Shown piece after piece: positions 10,226-19,309 of a DNA stretch of 64,000 nt. The notes below the pieces were generated by a model. It was not told where the DNA came from, searched no databases, and was given only the letters and a program-made list of their open reading frames with translations. The stretch is from positions 806,001 through 870,000 of the forward strand of contig OX337232.1 in NCBI GenBank assembly GCA_946965045.2, in the 5' to 3' direction. Every line of letters starts with the position of its first letter. The first letter of the stretch is position 1. A program made the position numbers and the translations under genes. This stretch comes from Epithemia pelagica (lineage: Eukaryota > Bacillariophyta > Bacillariophyceae > Surirellales > Surirellaceae).

Positions 10226-11311
10226 ATGAATGTTTTTGGCTTGTTGAAATTCTTTTATTTGTGGCTCTCGCAGTGGTGGAAGAAACACCCACAGACCAAG
10301 ACTTATTGGACGACGACAACGACACCACCAATGCTGGATTCCAATCAAATGACAAGTGTGGATACGAACAACACCTTACAGCCGAACTTGGACGTGGACC
10401 CAGTCGTCGACCATCCACCACCAGATGACAGGAGGAGCAAGAATGACTCTGTTGGTGGTTTCACCAGAATGGACCCAACCGGTAGATTCCTCCGCGTCGT
10501 TGTGATTGGTGAGACTGGTTCCGGCAAGAGTACGACCATCAATGCTCTTGCTGGCAAACAAGTGGTGGAAACGAGTGACAGTGCTCGTGGATGCACAGAC
10601 CATCACACTACCGTGACCATCCAGGATTCCCATGGTATTTCCTATGAGTTTGTCGATACCATTGGGTTGAATGAAGTCACGACCGGGACGGTGGATCCCC
10701 AACGCGCTCTGGCCAACTTTTTGGCCTTTTTGCGCGACAATCAACAGGGATTCAATCTCATTTTATTTTGCGTGAGACGAGATCGATTGACGCAACAAGC
10801 ACAGGCCACTTACAATGTCATGGTCAAGAAACTGTACAGTCAAGCCGCGACCGAACCTCCACCAGTCCTTATTTTTGTCAGTGGCATCTTTGTGAAACAA
10901 GCCACTCCCCAAGATTGGTGCATCGAAAACCGACAAGCCTTTGTCCAGGCCGGACTGGAGGAGGCCGATGCAACCGTGGATGGCCTGCACTGCCTTTCCT
11001 TGCCCAGTAACAGTCCCAATGTGGTCCTGGAACGAGCCGAAATTCGGGAGAAATCGACGCAACGGGCCTGGACCCAGGTTCGAACGCGAGCTTCTCCCGA
11101 ACCGCGTCCCCTGTATTCCAATGCATCCGAAATGATTCATTTGGGAATTTTCTTGTGGAATTTGTTTGTCGATCTATGTTCCAGTATTCCGTCACCGGTT
11201 CATGGAAATTTGAAAAATGCCTTTGGACTGGTCAAGAAGCTTCCGCAACAAATTCGTCACCTCGTGGAAGCCATGGGAATCAACGCAGAAGAGGCCATGG
11301 CCTTGTGGTAA
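10226..11311 (+). CDS. AIG1/GIMAP-type GTPase
   Basis: 361 codons from ATG 10226, no intron needed. The P-loop GETGSGKST lies at residues 95-103 and the G3 motif DTIGL at 144-148. RALANFLAFLRDNQQGFNLILFCVRRDRLT resembles the conserved box of the AIG1/GIMAP/Toc GTPase family. The usual TKxD G4 motif is not visible; LIFVSGIFVK lies in that place. A hydrophobic N-terminal segment (FGLLKFFYLWLSQWW) and a second near residue 305 (LGIFLWNLFVDLC) could anchor it to membranes, as GIMAPs are. The role in this organism is unknown. Confidence 0.8.
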   Translation: MNVFGLLKFFYLWLSQWWKKHPQTKTYWTTTTTPPMLDSNQMTSVDTNNTLQPNLDVDPVVDHPPPDDRRSKNDSVGGFTRMDPTGRFLRVVVIGETGSGKSTTINALAGKQVVETSDSARGCTDHHTTVTIQDSHGISYEFVDTIGLNEVTTGTVDPQRALANFLAFLRDNQQGFNLILFCVRRDRLTQQAQATYNVMVKKLYSQAATEPPPVLIFVSGIFVKQATPQDWCIENRQAFVQAGLEEADATVDGLHCLSLPSNSPNVVLERAEIREKSTQRAWTQVRTRASPEPRPLYSNASEMIHLGIFLWNLFVDLCSSIPSPVHGNLKNAFGLVKKLPQQIRHLVEAMGINAEEAMALW

Positions 11312-11488
11312 TGGTTTTTTAAAGAATAGGACTAACTTGCAGAACAAGGGCAGAAAAGCAGAATCGTCTCTTTCCTCAACTTCTCTTTCTTTATATACGA
11401 GCAATGGTAATATCATTCGATGTCAGACAAGACAAATCTGCTTCATACGAATGCCGACATCAACCCGTAGTTCTATCACTACACAAGA

Positions 11489-12589
11489 TTAACTAGTAGC
11501 GTTGGACAAGAACCGGACCTTTTCTACGTCTCCTTGTACTCCTTGTTCGTCGTGTTCGTGCGAGTCCGACGAATCCATGGATCCTTGTTCCACTTGCAAC
11601 GGCGAGGGAACGGCCAGAGATGAGCTGGTTGCTACTGTTGTTGTTGTTGTAGCCGTAGGAGGGACGACCACAATGGGGTGCCAACGATCCGGGTGGTGGT
11701 GGTTGTCGTCGTCGTTGGTCATGGGAAGAACCTGTGCCACGGCAAACTCAATCTCCTCGTCCTGGTCATGGCCAAGAGTTCTGGAGTCCACAGGGACCGA
11801 GACAGCGGGTGCACTGGTCGCCGTTGTGGAGGATACGGCCCAATCGGGGACGCGCGGTGCGGGTTGTTGCAACAGCTGGGCCTTGGCCAACACAAATTCT
11901 TCAGAAGTCAAAACTCCTTGAGCTTTGAGAGTGGCAAGCTTTTGCAGCTCCTCTACCAAAGAAGACGACGAAGACGAGGGTGCTGTGGTGGTGGTTGGAA
12001 ACGCCGCCAGACGAGCGGCGAGTCGTAATGCTTGAGGAGAGCGCCCCGGAGAGCGGCGAAGGATGGGAGAGAAATAAAGGGCCCCCACATATTTGGCTTG
12101 CTGCTGCTGGTTGGAAGCCTGGTGGTTTCGTCGAGGGAGAATCGACACACGGATTCTATACGGTCGATACAACCGTTGCAGCTGCTCCACATACCGTTTC
12201 CACTCCAACAACAGTCGAACTTGGTTGGATTTGTCGGCTTGGGTCAGTCGCCCACCGTGCTGGAGAATGAAAACTGTCAAGAAACAGGGTACCACCCAAC
12301 AAAAGAAAAGATACAATATCACACTGAAAACCTCCACGTTTAGGACCAAAATCATCCAATGTATCACGACAATAAAGCTGAACCCTGTTCCATAAGCACA
12401 AAAATGGACTTTGCGTGCAGAGGCCAACAGATTGGATATCTTGGACTGATACTCCACAACGTGAAGATAGGTGTCACGCCACAACTCCTCCGGAACTTGG
12501 GACAATTCCAAGAGTTCGGGCATGGGATACATATTACGGTTCCACATCCCCGATAAATTGATGAGCTGAAAGCCACTTGCCTCCGTCAT
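11489..12589 (-). CDS. Two-TM protein with SHOCT-like helix, tandem paralogue 1
   Basis: 366 codons from ATG 12589. Domain order: a conserved N-terminal box (FQLINLSGMWNRN..PMPELLELSQVPEELWRDTY), two closely spaced hydrophobic helices at about residues 68-112, a basic region with LLEWKRYVEQLQRLYRPYRIRV, a Ser/Thr-rich linker, then SLVEELQKLATLKAQGVLTSEEFVLAKAQLL, which matches the short bacterial-type SHOCT pattern (LxxLxxLkxxGxlTeeEFxxxKaxLL). The C-terminal tail is low-complexity and acidic. The same architecture occurs in three more copies downstream. Function unknown; SHOCT helices are usually oligomerisation or membrane-adaptor elements. Confidence 0.7.
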   Translation of the reverse strand: MTEASGFQLINLSGMWNRNMYPMPELLELSQVPEELWRDTYLHVVEYQSKISNLLASARKVHFCAYGTGFSFIVVIHWMILVLNVEVFSVILYLFFCWVVPCFLTVFILQHGGRLTQADKSNQVRLLLEWKRYVEQLQRLYRPYRIRVSILPRRNHQASNQQQQAKYVGALYFSPILRRSPGRSPQALRLAARLAAFPTTTTAPSSSSSSLVEELQKLATLKAQGVLTSEEFVLAKAQLLQQPAPRVPDWAVSSTTATSAPAVSVPVDSRTLGHDQDEEIEFAVAQVLPMTNDDDNHHHPDRWHPIVVVPPTATTTTTVATSSSLAVPSPLQVEQGSMDSSDSHEHDEQGVQGDVEKVRFLSNATS

Positions 12590-13036
12590 TCTAAAGAGTT
12601 ATCGTGCACTCTTGTTGAAGACTATGAGCTGATGTGGGGCCGGACTTGGGAGTAAGGTATGAACCATGAAAATGGGAGACCATGGACCATGGGTCTCCAT
12701 TCTCCATGATAAAACGGAGTTTTTGTGGTTCCGTGTGTGTGTTGTGTGTGTCCTCTATGATGGACGCGATCCAGTAGGATGGCCGGCGGAATTGCGCGCG
12801 TGTACTCTCATGTGAAAAGAAAAAAGACTACCTAACCTTAGTACAGGTAACCTTACTTAGAGGAGTACGAGTGATTGAATGATGACAACATCCAAAAATC
12901 AAGAGTGGCGTCCAAGCAAATGGCCAAGCCAGAGAAAACGAAATACACTGTTCGCTATAGGCCCATGTCAGTGGTCTTGCAGCTTGCTATTGCATTTTCT
13001 CCATCCTCCTCTAACAGAAGGAAACTCCATTCGACA

Positions 13037-13160
13037 ATTTTTGCCTACTCTCGTAGCCACTTTGTATATTCCAAACGTGGGCGGTCAGAAACTGCATACT
13101 AACTACTTTTGCCTGGCTACTTTGTATTATTCGAATACTGGGCAGCCCGAAACTGTACAA
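13037..13160. repeat. Imperfect tandem duplication (about 62-bp unit)
   Basis: Two neighbouring units share TTTTGCCT, GCYACTTTGTAT, GGGC and GAAACTG in the same order, and a third partial unit (ACTACTTTTGC) follows. It lies directly beyond the 3' end of SHOCT paralogue 2. The rest of 12,590-13,163 shows no gene; GTGTGTGTTGTGTG near 12,737 is a simple repeat. Confidence 0.5.
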
Positions 13161-13163
13161 TGA

Positions 13164-14186
13164 CTACTTTTGCATGGACAAGAGCGAAGCCGTTTCAACG
13201 TCCTTTTGGACTCGCATGGGTTCTTGTTGTGGATCATCCGACAACGAGTCCATCGATCCTGGTCTCACGTCCGACGATGAGGACTCCACCGACAAGGGAT
13301 CCAAAGGCAATGAGGTTGCTGTCGTCGTCAAAGGGACACCCATGGGTTGCATATCGTCGTTCAGGGTAAGAACCTGTGCCACTGGAAAGGCCTCTTGGCG
13401 ATTGGGACTTGCCGCCACTGCCACTGGTGGTAGTTGCTGCAAAATATATGCCTTGGCCGTGGCAAATTCATCCAGAGTCAAAGCTCCCTGTGCTTTGAGA
13501 TCGGCCAGTCGTTGCAACTCGTCTACCAAAGAGGACGCGGAAAAGGCGGTGGTGGCCATCCCTGTTGCAGCAGTGCGGGCAGCGAGACGCGAGGATACAG
13601 TTTCTGAGACACGTTGATTCACATGGTTGAGGGGAGAGAACTGAAGGGCGCCCACAATTATTGTGGGTGGTGCCTTGGAACCTTGATTGTGTCGTTGTTT
13701 GGGTGAGAGGAGGGCCAATCGGATGCCATAAGGTCGATACAATGCCTGCTGTTGTTCCACATACTGTTTCCATTCCAGCAACACTTGAACTTGACTCAAG
13801 TGCCGGGCTCCACACAACCGCGCCCCGCAACGAAGTATCAACACGGTGACGAGATAGGGAAGCACCATAATAAGCATAATAAGGAACAGGTAGAAAAACA
13901 ATTCAGACATTTCTGACATGTCCAGGTAGCCAATAGACAAAAACAAAAGGCCGGAGGGAGTAAAGATAGCCAGACTGAAACCTGTTCCGTAAGCCCAACA
14001 GTTTACTCTGCGTGAGGCAGCTAGCAATTTGGATATCTTGGACTGATACTCCAAAACATAATCATAGGTATCACGCCACATCTCTTCCGGGACTTGAGAC
14101 GACACCAAGAGCTCAGGCATGGGGGACACATTGCGGTTCCATATCCCCGAAACATTGATAAGTTGAAACTGATTGTAGTCCATCAT
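13164..14186 (-). CDS. Two-TM protein with SHOCT-like helix, tandem paralogue 2
   Basis: 340 codons from the first of two adjacent ATGs (14,186; the second is 14,183). The start is set by alignment with the other paralogues, whose conserved FQLINVSG box begins 6-8 residues after Met; the frame is open further upstream but without an ATG. It keeps all parts of paralogue 1: the WNRN..PMPELLVSSQVPEEMWRDTY box, two hydrophobic helices (about 65-110), LLEWKQYVEQQQALYRPYGIRL, and SSLVDELQRLADLKAQGALTLDEFATAKAYIL. The tail is Ser/Asp-rich. It is tail-to-head with paralogue 1 on the same strand, consistent with tandem duplication. Confidence 0.7.
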   Translation of the reverse strand: MMDYNQFQLINVSGIWNRNVSPMPELLVSSQVPEEMWRDTYDYVLEYQSKISKLLAASRRVNCWAYGTGFSLAIFTPSGLLFLSIGYLDMSEMSELFFYLFLIMLIMVLPYLVTVLILRCGARLCGARHLSQVQVLLEWKQYVEQQQALYRPYGIRLALLSPKQRHNQGSKAPPTIIVGALQFSPLNHVNQRVSETVSSRLAARTAATGMATTAFSASSLVDELQRLADLKAQGALTLDEFATAKAYILQQLPPVAVAASPNRQEAFPVAQVLTLNDDMQPMGVPLTTTATSLPLDPLSVESSSSDVRPGSMDSLSDDPQQEPMRVQKDVETASLLSMQK

Positions 14187-14655
14187 TTGCTTTGAGTTGT
14201 TTCTTGTTTTATGGTTTTGACATTTGACATACGAACAATGAACACGGTGGAACAAAGATCATGGTTTCGGTTTGTCTGTGTTGTGTCTTCTTGGTGTCGC
14301 GAGGCACTTGATTGGCCGGATTCATTCGGGTCCCGCCTGCGATTTTGCGCAGGTCCCACGATGATGGCCATGACGATGTGCAGGTTGCAGGTGTCGGAGT
14401 CAGCCGACGACCACAAATGGTTGTCCCAGAGGATCAAAACAGGCCGTGCATGTGTGTAGCTTCATCAGCCATGGTATAGCCATCCAAGTTTGGACCACAC
14501 ATGACACGGAGAACAATTTTACGGTGCTACAACTGCCAAACCGTTCCGACTCAAACCTGTTCTACTACGATAAAAAATGTACTAGAAGGCTCGGCTGCAG
14601 GGGACTTTCCAATGTCATTGGCACCCTTCCCAATGTCGTTTCTGGTTTCTGGCAG

Positions 14656-15360
14656 CTATTCTGAGACATGAGACTTCAAAATGCGTGCCTTGGCTTGGAG
14701 AAACTCTTCTTCGGTCAGGTCGCCACTCGCTTTGAGATCCGCAAGTTTCTTCAAATCCTCAACAAAGGAAGAACGCATTGAAGAGATGTTGTCCACATTA
14801 ATCTCTTGACTTGAAGCAGGTCTGGAAAACCACCGGATCCAACTCCCGGATTGACCTGTACCTTTCTGTTTGGTTGGCGAAGAGCCAGTGGTCGTTGAGA
14901 AGACAAGAGATCCCACAGTTAACCTCTTGGTGCTGCCATCCTTTCGCTTGCTTTCAATGGGAACGACAGTGATTCCATACGGTTTGTACTGGAGCTGCTG
15001 AAGCTCTACGAAATGTTTCCACTTTTTCAGGATAAGTGCTCGTCGCGATCGTCGAAACACCAAGATGAGGAAAATGATAGGAAGAAATACGAATAGTGTC
15101 ATGCAAATCAATTCGACGTCGTGATCGTATGCAACAGAATCAACAGAAGGCAGCAGCGCCCAGACAGCCGCAACGGCACAGGCTCACCACCCGCTCGCGT
15201 AACAATTCGACATCATTGCGTGATATTTAAGAACGTCCTCGTAGGTGCCACGCCACAACGATTCAGGAACTTGCGAGGATACCACCAGTTTGGGTACAAG
15301 GGAAACATTGCAGCTCCATTTTCTCCCCGTCTTGATGAGTTGAAAGGTACTGCCCTCCAT
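14656..15360 (-). pseudogene. SHOCT-like tandem paralogue 3, split by one in-frame TGA
   Basis: The N-terminal half starts at ATG 15,360 with the family box (FQLIKTGRKWSCNVSLVPKLVVSSQVPESLWRGTY) and stops at TGA 15,184-15,186 after CYASGW. The same frame continues without shift through a hydrophobic segment (LFVFLPIIFLILVF), LKKWKHFVELQQLQYKPYGI and the SHOCT-like helix SFVEDLKKLADLKASGDLTEEEFLQAKARIL, ending at 14,656. It is shorter than its sisters and lacks the acidic tail. One nonsense change explains the break. Readthrough or a downstream start is possible but has no support in the sequence. Confidence 0.65.
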
Positions 15361-15752
15361 GATTGTTGCAGAGACAAGTTGTGATGCAGAAGTTGGCAAA
15401 AACTGGGATCCTCTCATAAAAGTCTCAATGCTACAAGAGTCAAGTTTTCGTGCGGAGATTCCATATCTATCATGTGGGACGTGACGGTCTGTTTGAATCA
15501 CAGCCCTATGCAAACAAGGTCAAAATCGTGCACATGGAGAAAACCATGTCAAGGAACGATTGAGTAGTCGAATGCCGAGTGAAATGAAGCATGTCTCAGA
15601 ATTAAGCTCTACTGTTTTTGACACAATTGCGGATTGTCGATAATGAAATGAGAAACTATGTGGCACAATTGAGGCAGCTGACTAAGAAAAAGGGAAGAAG
15701 ACAGAAGATATGGCAGCACATGCATAGCAGCACTTTGTGGAGCATTGCTCTG

Positions 15753-16751
15753 TCAAATTTGATGAGACCAGAGAATCGCCCTCGCTGCATCTTGTTGTAG
15801 CTGTTGTCGAGCGGACAGTTCAATCGATCCTTGCTCTACCTCTACAGGTGCAGGAACCCAACAGGACGGGTTGGTTGTAAGAGGAATATTGCTACGAGAC
15901 GAAGTTTTGTGTGTTTCATCCCGGTAGCGCATGGGAATCGCATGCGCCACCGCCAACTCAGGGTCAACAGTTGATCCACTCGACAACAAGGAATCGATAG
16001 GACCCATCCGCTGAGCGCTTGTTCTTGCGGAGGACAGGGCTGGGTGCAGTCCGTGGGACGGTTTCAGTAGGTGGACCTTGGCCCAGACAAATTCTTCCGG
16101 GGTCAAATCACCGTCCACTTTGAGATCTCGGAGTTGTTGCAGTTCCTCTACCAAACAGGAGGAGGATGACGTCGCTCGAGTCACACGAGCGCCTTGGTTC
16201 ACCGTTCCACAAGATGGTTGGTTAAGGGCACTACGAGCAAATTCAAGGGCTCCGACAACAATGGCCGGTGATTCCGTGCCACGGGCACGTTTGGTTTGAA
16301 GAAGGATCAATCGGATTCCATACGACCTATACCTGTATTGTTGCTCTTCCACATACTGTTCCCACTCGAGCATGAGTTGGACATGATTCGACTGGTCCGC
16401 CTTGGTCCAACGCATACCCCAGCGCTGCAACAGCACGGCAACCACCACTGGCAGGGACCAGCAACAAAGAATGAGGTAACTGTAGAGTTGCATTTCTGTC
16501 AATTTTAGGACCAAAGTCAACCATGTCAGGACGATTCCCAAACCGATGCCGAATCCAACAGAACAAAAGCGTATATTCCGTTCACATGCCAACAGGTGGG
16601 AAATTTTGGAGTGATGCTCCACAACGTCATGATAGGTATCACGCCACATTTCTTCAGGCACGTATGAAGACACCAAGAGTTCGGGAATGGGGGAGACATT
16701 GCGGTTCCACATTCCGGAGACATTGACCAGTCGAAATCGATTGTCATCCAT
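15753..16751 (-). CDS. Two-TM protein with SHOCT-like helix, tandem paralogue 4
   Basis: 332 codons from ATG 16,751, where FRLVNVSGMWNRN follows as in the sister genes; a Met seven codons upstream is also possible. Two hydrophobic helices lie at about residues 60-105 (GIGLGIVLTWLTLVL and LCCWSLPVVVAVLL). The LMLEWEQYVEEQQYRYRSYGIRL box and CLVEELQQLRDLKVDGDLTPEEFVWAKVHLL follow in order. It is the 5'-most member of the array on its strand. Function unknown. Confidence 0.7.
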   Translation of the reverse strand: MDDNRFRLVNVSGMWNRNVSPIPELLVSSYVPEEMWRDTYHDVVEHHSKISHLLACERNIRFCSVGFGIGLGIVLTWLTLVLKLTEMQLYSYLILCCWSLPVVVAVLLQRWGMRWTKADQSNHVQLMLEWEQYVEEQQYRYRSYGIRLILLQTKRARGTESPAIVVGALEFARSALNQPSCGTVNQGARVTRATSSSSCLVEELQQLRDLKVDGDLTPEEFVWAKVHLLKPSHGLHPALSSARTSAQRMGPIDSLLSSGSTVDPELAVAHAIPMRYRDETHKTSSRSNIPLTTNPSCWVPAPVEVEQGSIELSARQQLQQDAARAILWSHQI

Positions 16752-17750
16752 GGTTGCTCGTGAAATCTTCACTAACGTGTTCTCTCTCGCTATCGATCGT
16801 GGAGGAATCTTGTCGATTGTTCAGAGGTCTAGTTATGAGGACATGATGAATGGCTCTATGGAGAATGTTTTCTGTTATTCAGCGTTGATTCAATATTCCA
16901 ACAGTGTGTTGTCGCCCGTTGTTCGCTTGTTGTCGATAGAAGATAAATTACATAGTGTCGTTAGGAGGACTCAACGATCACGTAGACGGATGATAGAGAC
17001 TAGGGAACCATCCCCAGAACGGTCCGGTGGCAAAGTAACAATACATCGCTCCATTCGGCATGTTCGTGGTTCGCGAGATCTACCCAGCGCGTCTTCACAG
17101 TAAGAACCTGTTGAACAGGGATTTTTGAGGGCACTTACAATTGAACTACACCATCGACTTTCTGCAGGGCGCCCGTCTCATTTTGCTCACAAATGGACCG
17201 AGTAAAGCATCAAGGAAAAAGCTTCAATCTTCGAACGCTCACCACAAAGCATCCACGGTTCGCAACTCACAACACATCATCACAGTCTCTCAAACAGCGG
17301 CGTAGCATGAGGCGTACATGGTGCACTGTTCCTGGCGGTTGTTGATCTGCCGATGTACCGACTGTCCCTCTGTCTTTTCCCAGCGCTGAACCGTCCTGAC
17401 GGAGGACCTCAGGTACCACGCAATCAAATTGATCTTCTCCAAAGCCCGTTGACCATTCTATTACCTGATGAAGTTCTTCTTTTGATCTACCATTCTTCTC
17501 TGATCTATTCACATAATGTGGATAAATAGATGCGACTGGTCATATGTAATAATCTGTTCTTTGATACGCCACTCATACAACTGTAGGCACCCATTCCAAC
17601 CCCAAATTTTATCATGCCTATGTGGTGCTAACCAAAAATTAACCAGTTCTTGCCTTTTCCGTCACGACAATAGTCGTAAATCGAACAGTGTTGCTGGAAA
17701 CAACAACAGGTGTTGAGCGCAGTGCAACGATAACGGCTCCCCATTTTGAC
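16752..17750. other. Gene-poor stretch with a reverse copy of an interspersed repeat
   Basis: No gene can be supported. Positions about 17,160-17,282 are, in reverse complement, the same repeat as 1602-1735 (shared GCGAACCGTGGAT, GTCCATTTG and CTGCAGAAAG anchors). The remaining sequence has only short frames on both strands. Confidence 0.55.
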
Positions 17751-18725
17751 TTATCCGTCGTCTCCCCATTGATAACCAGTGGTCTCGGTTATTCCTGCAT
17801 TAGCATGAAAGTCCAACACTTGCAGGGGAGTCATCCCATCACTGAGAGTGACATCCGTAATCCCCTCTAGTACGGCAAAATCTGTGATATCGCTAAGCTT
17901 CCAGACCATGTCATTCCACTCCGGGGCGGCTTGGAACGGCTCGCCAACATTAGAACCTCGTGGATTGTTGATAACTTGGTCAACCGGCAAAATTTGCACG
18001 CCGCCATTGAGCCTAACCAATTCGTTAGCCCATTCTTTTTCCTTGACCATAATAAGGGCTGATACGCCAACATCTTTGACTTCTTCGTAAAGCCTGCCGA
18101 CGAAGTCCGAGTTTGCTTCCGATCTTGATAAGTCGTCGATAACTAAAAGAGGTAGTTCCTGGCAATTCTGTCGACCACGAGGCTTTCCGGTGGGCGGATG
18201 ACCTCTCATGCGAACCAAATCAGCTTCAAACGGCTGATGATGAGAGAAGCAGGACCTGACCCGTCGCAACGTGGCAGGCAGTCTGGCAAAAATAATATCC
18301 CAGTTGTTTCCCCGTCTTTTTCTTGCGTGAGCAGTCCGCTGGTGTTCTGTCAGCAACGCTGCAACAAGGAGAGAATGAACATGTGGCGAAGCCTCTGGAG
18401 CATCCAATTTCTTCGAGAATGATACGGCAATGTCTTTTGTGTCACCAGCTCGAATCATGATGCTCCTACGAGGCCGGTGTCCATGGTCACCGTGCAATAG
18501 ATACATGGCTGCCATTGTCTTGCCCGCGCCTGACACCCCACAGCAAATGTACGTCTTCCCCGGTATCGCCGCCAAATAATGATGAATCAAAGCAATGTTA
18601 CTCGATTGGCTTGACACCACCTCGGTCCTTTTTCGGCAAATGGCCAAATACCCTCCTGGAAGCGGCCGCTTCGTCAAGTTGGTCGAGCAACCATAAAACC
18701 AACGCGTTCCACTTTCGACTTCCAT
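17751..18725 (-). CDS. P-loop ATPase of unknown role, next to a retrotransposon
   Basis: 324 codons from ATG 18,725; the frame extends upstream to 18,752 only through a GTG codon. Walker A is GVSGAGKT at residues 63-70 and a Walker B-like LPLLVIDDL lies near residue 195. A basic patch (HARKRRGNN) separates them. A sensor-like Asn/Arg is not certain. The shape suits a STAND/AAA-type ATPase without a recognised effector domain. Its 5' end lies 62 bases from the left edge of the tyrosine-recombinase element and is divergent from it, so it may be host DNA or captured cargo. Confidence 0.5.
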   Translation of the reverse strand: MEVESGTRWFYGCSTNLTKRPLPGGYLAICRKRTEVVSSQSSNIALIHHYLAAIPGKTYICCGVSGAGKTMAAMYLLHGDHGHRPRRSIMIRAGDTKDIAVSFSKKLDAPEASPHVHSLLVAALLTEHQRTAHARKRRGNNWDIIFARLPATLRRVRSCFSHHQPFEADLVRMRGHPPTGKPRGRQNCQELPLLVIDDLSRSEANSDFVGRLYEEVKDVGVSALIMVKEKEWANELVRLNGGVQILPVDQVINNPRGSNVGEPFQAAPEWNDMVWKLSDITDFAVLEGITDVTLSDGMTPLQVLDFHANAGITETTGYQWGDDG

Positions 18726-18768
18726 TGTTTGCTGTAAATACCCTGTTCTCACGGTCGCCGTACCGACG

Positions 18769-18788
18769 ACCTAACCCTAACCTTAACC
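18769..18788. repeat. Short telomere-like tract at the left edge of the retrotransposon
   Basis: The tract reads CCTAACCCTAACCTTAACC, about three units of the CCCTAA type, ending exactly where the A1 repeat begins. It is too short to be a telomere; it may be an interstitial telomeric tract or chance. Confidence 0.4.
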
Positions 18789-19274
18789 TCAGTGTACGTC
18801 AAAGTTAAAAGGGGACCAAGAGCAAGACCAAGATCACCTCCCTCTTCCCTACCGATAGATGTTGATATGAAATGACGCCGGGCTTGGCACAGGCCAGCGA
18901 CAAACCTGTCACGGTAGGATGTCACGGTTCAGCATCTTCACTCGGAAGTTGCTTCACCGCAAAACATCTGCACATTCCGATAACGACAGGATACCAGAGA
19001 ACAGCAAATGACGAAAGAAAGGGGCCGCCCTATCCGAGCCCTGCCGAGAACTGGTATGAGTTGTTAATCGAAACTATTCAACAATGATGGATTGTCCTCC
19101 AATGCATGGACTCCATCCAATGAGGCAAGGCTGGCGATTGGGTCAACACAGCCAAAGCCGAATCCGAATCCACAACGCACTGAGCTCACTCTTATCAGGT
19201 TCAGCGTTCGTTTGGCAAAGGTCTGATCTCCTTTGGCAGCGTTCCACCACCTCTCAAGAGTAATTTGGGCTTTT
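18787..19274 (+). repeat. Split direct repeat A1 (488 bp)
   Basis: It begins CCTCAGTGTACGTC and ends GGGCTTTT, and matches 27,519-28,006 over the full 488 bases with no difference found by eye. The gag-like frame starts 36 bases beyond its end, so it probably serves as leader and promoter. Confidence 0.85.
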
Positions 19275-19309
19275 CCTTCTCCCTTTGTGTTCCTTTGTCG
19301 TCTTTCCTC

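Noticed and set aside
15184-15186. Selenocysteine at the TGA in SHOCT paralogue 3
   Set aside because: The sister proteins have no Cys at the aligned place and no SECIS-like structure was recognised downstream. A nonsense mutation explains it.
18872-19087. Short frame inside repeat A1, repeated in A2 at 27,604-27,819
   Set aside because: It is preserved only because the repeats are identical; it shows no domain and lies in the leader of the retrotransposon.
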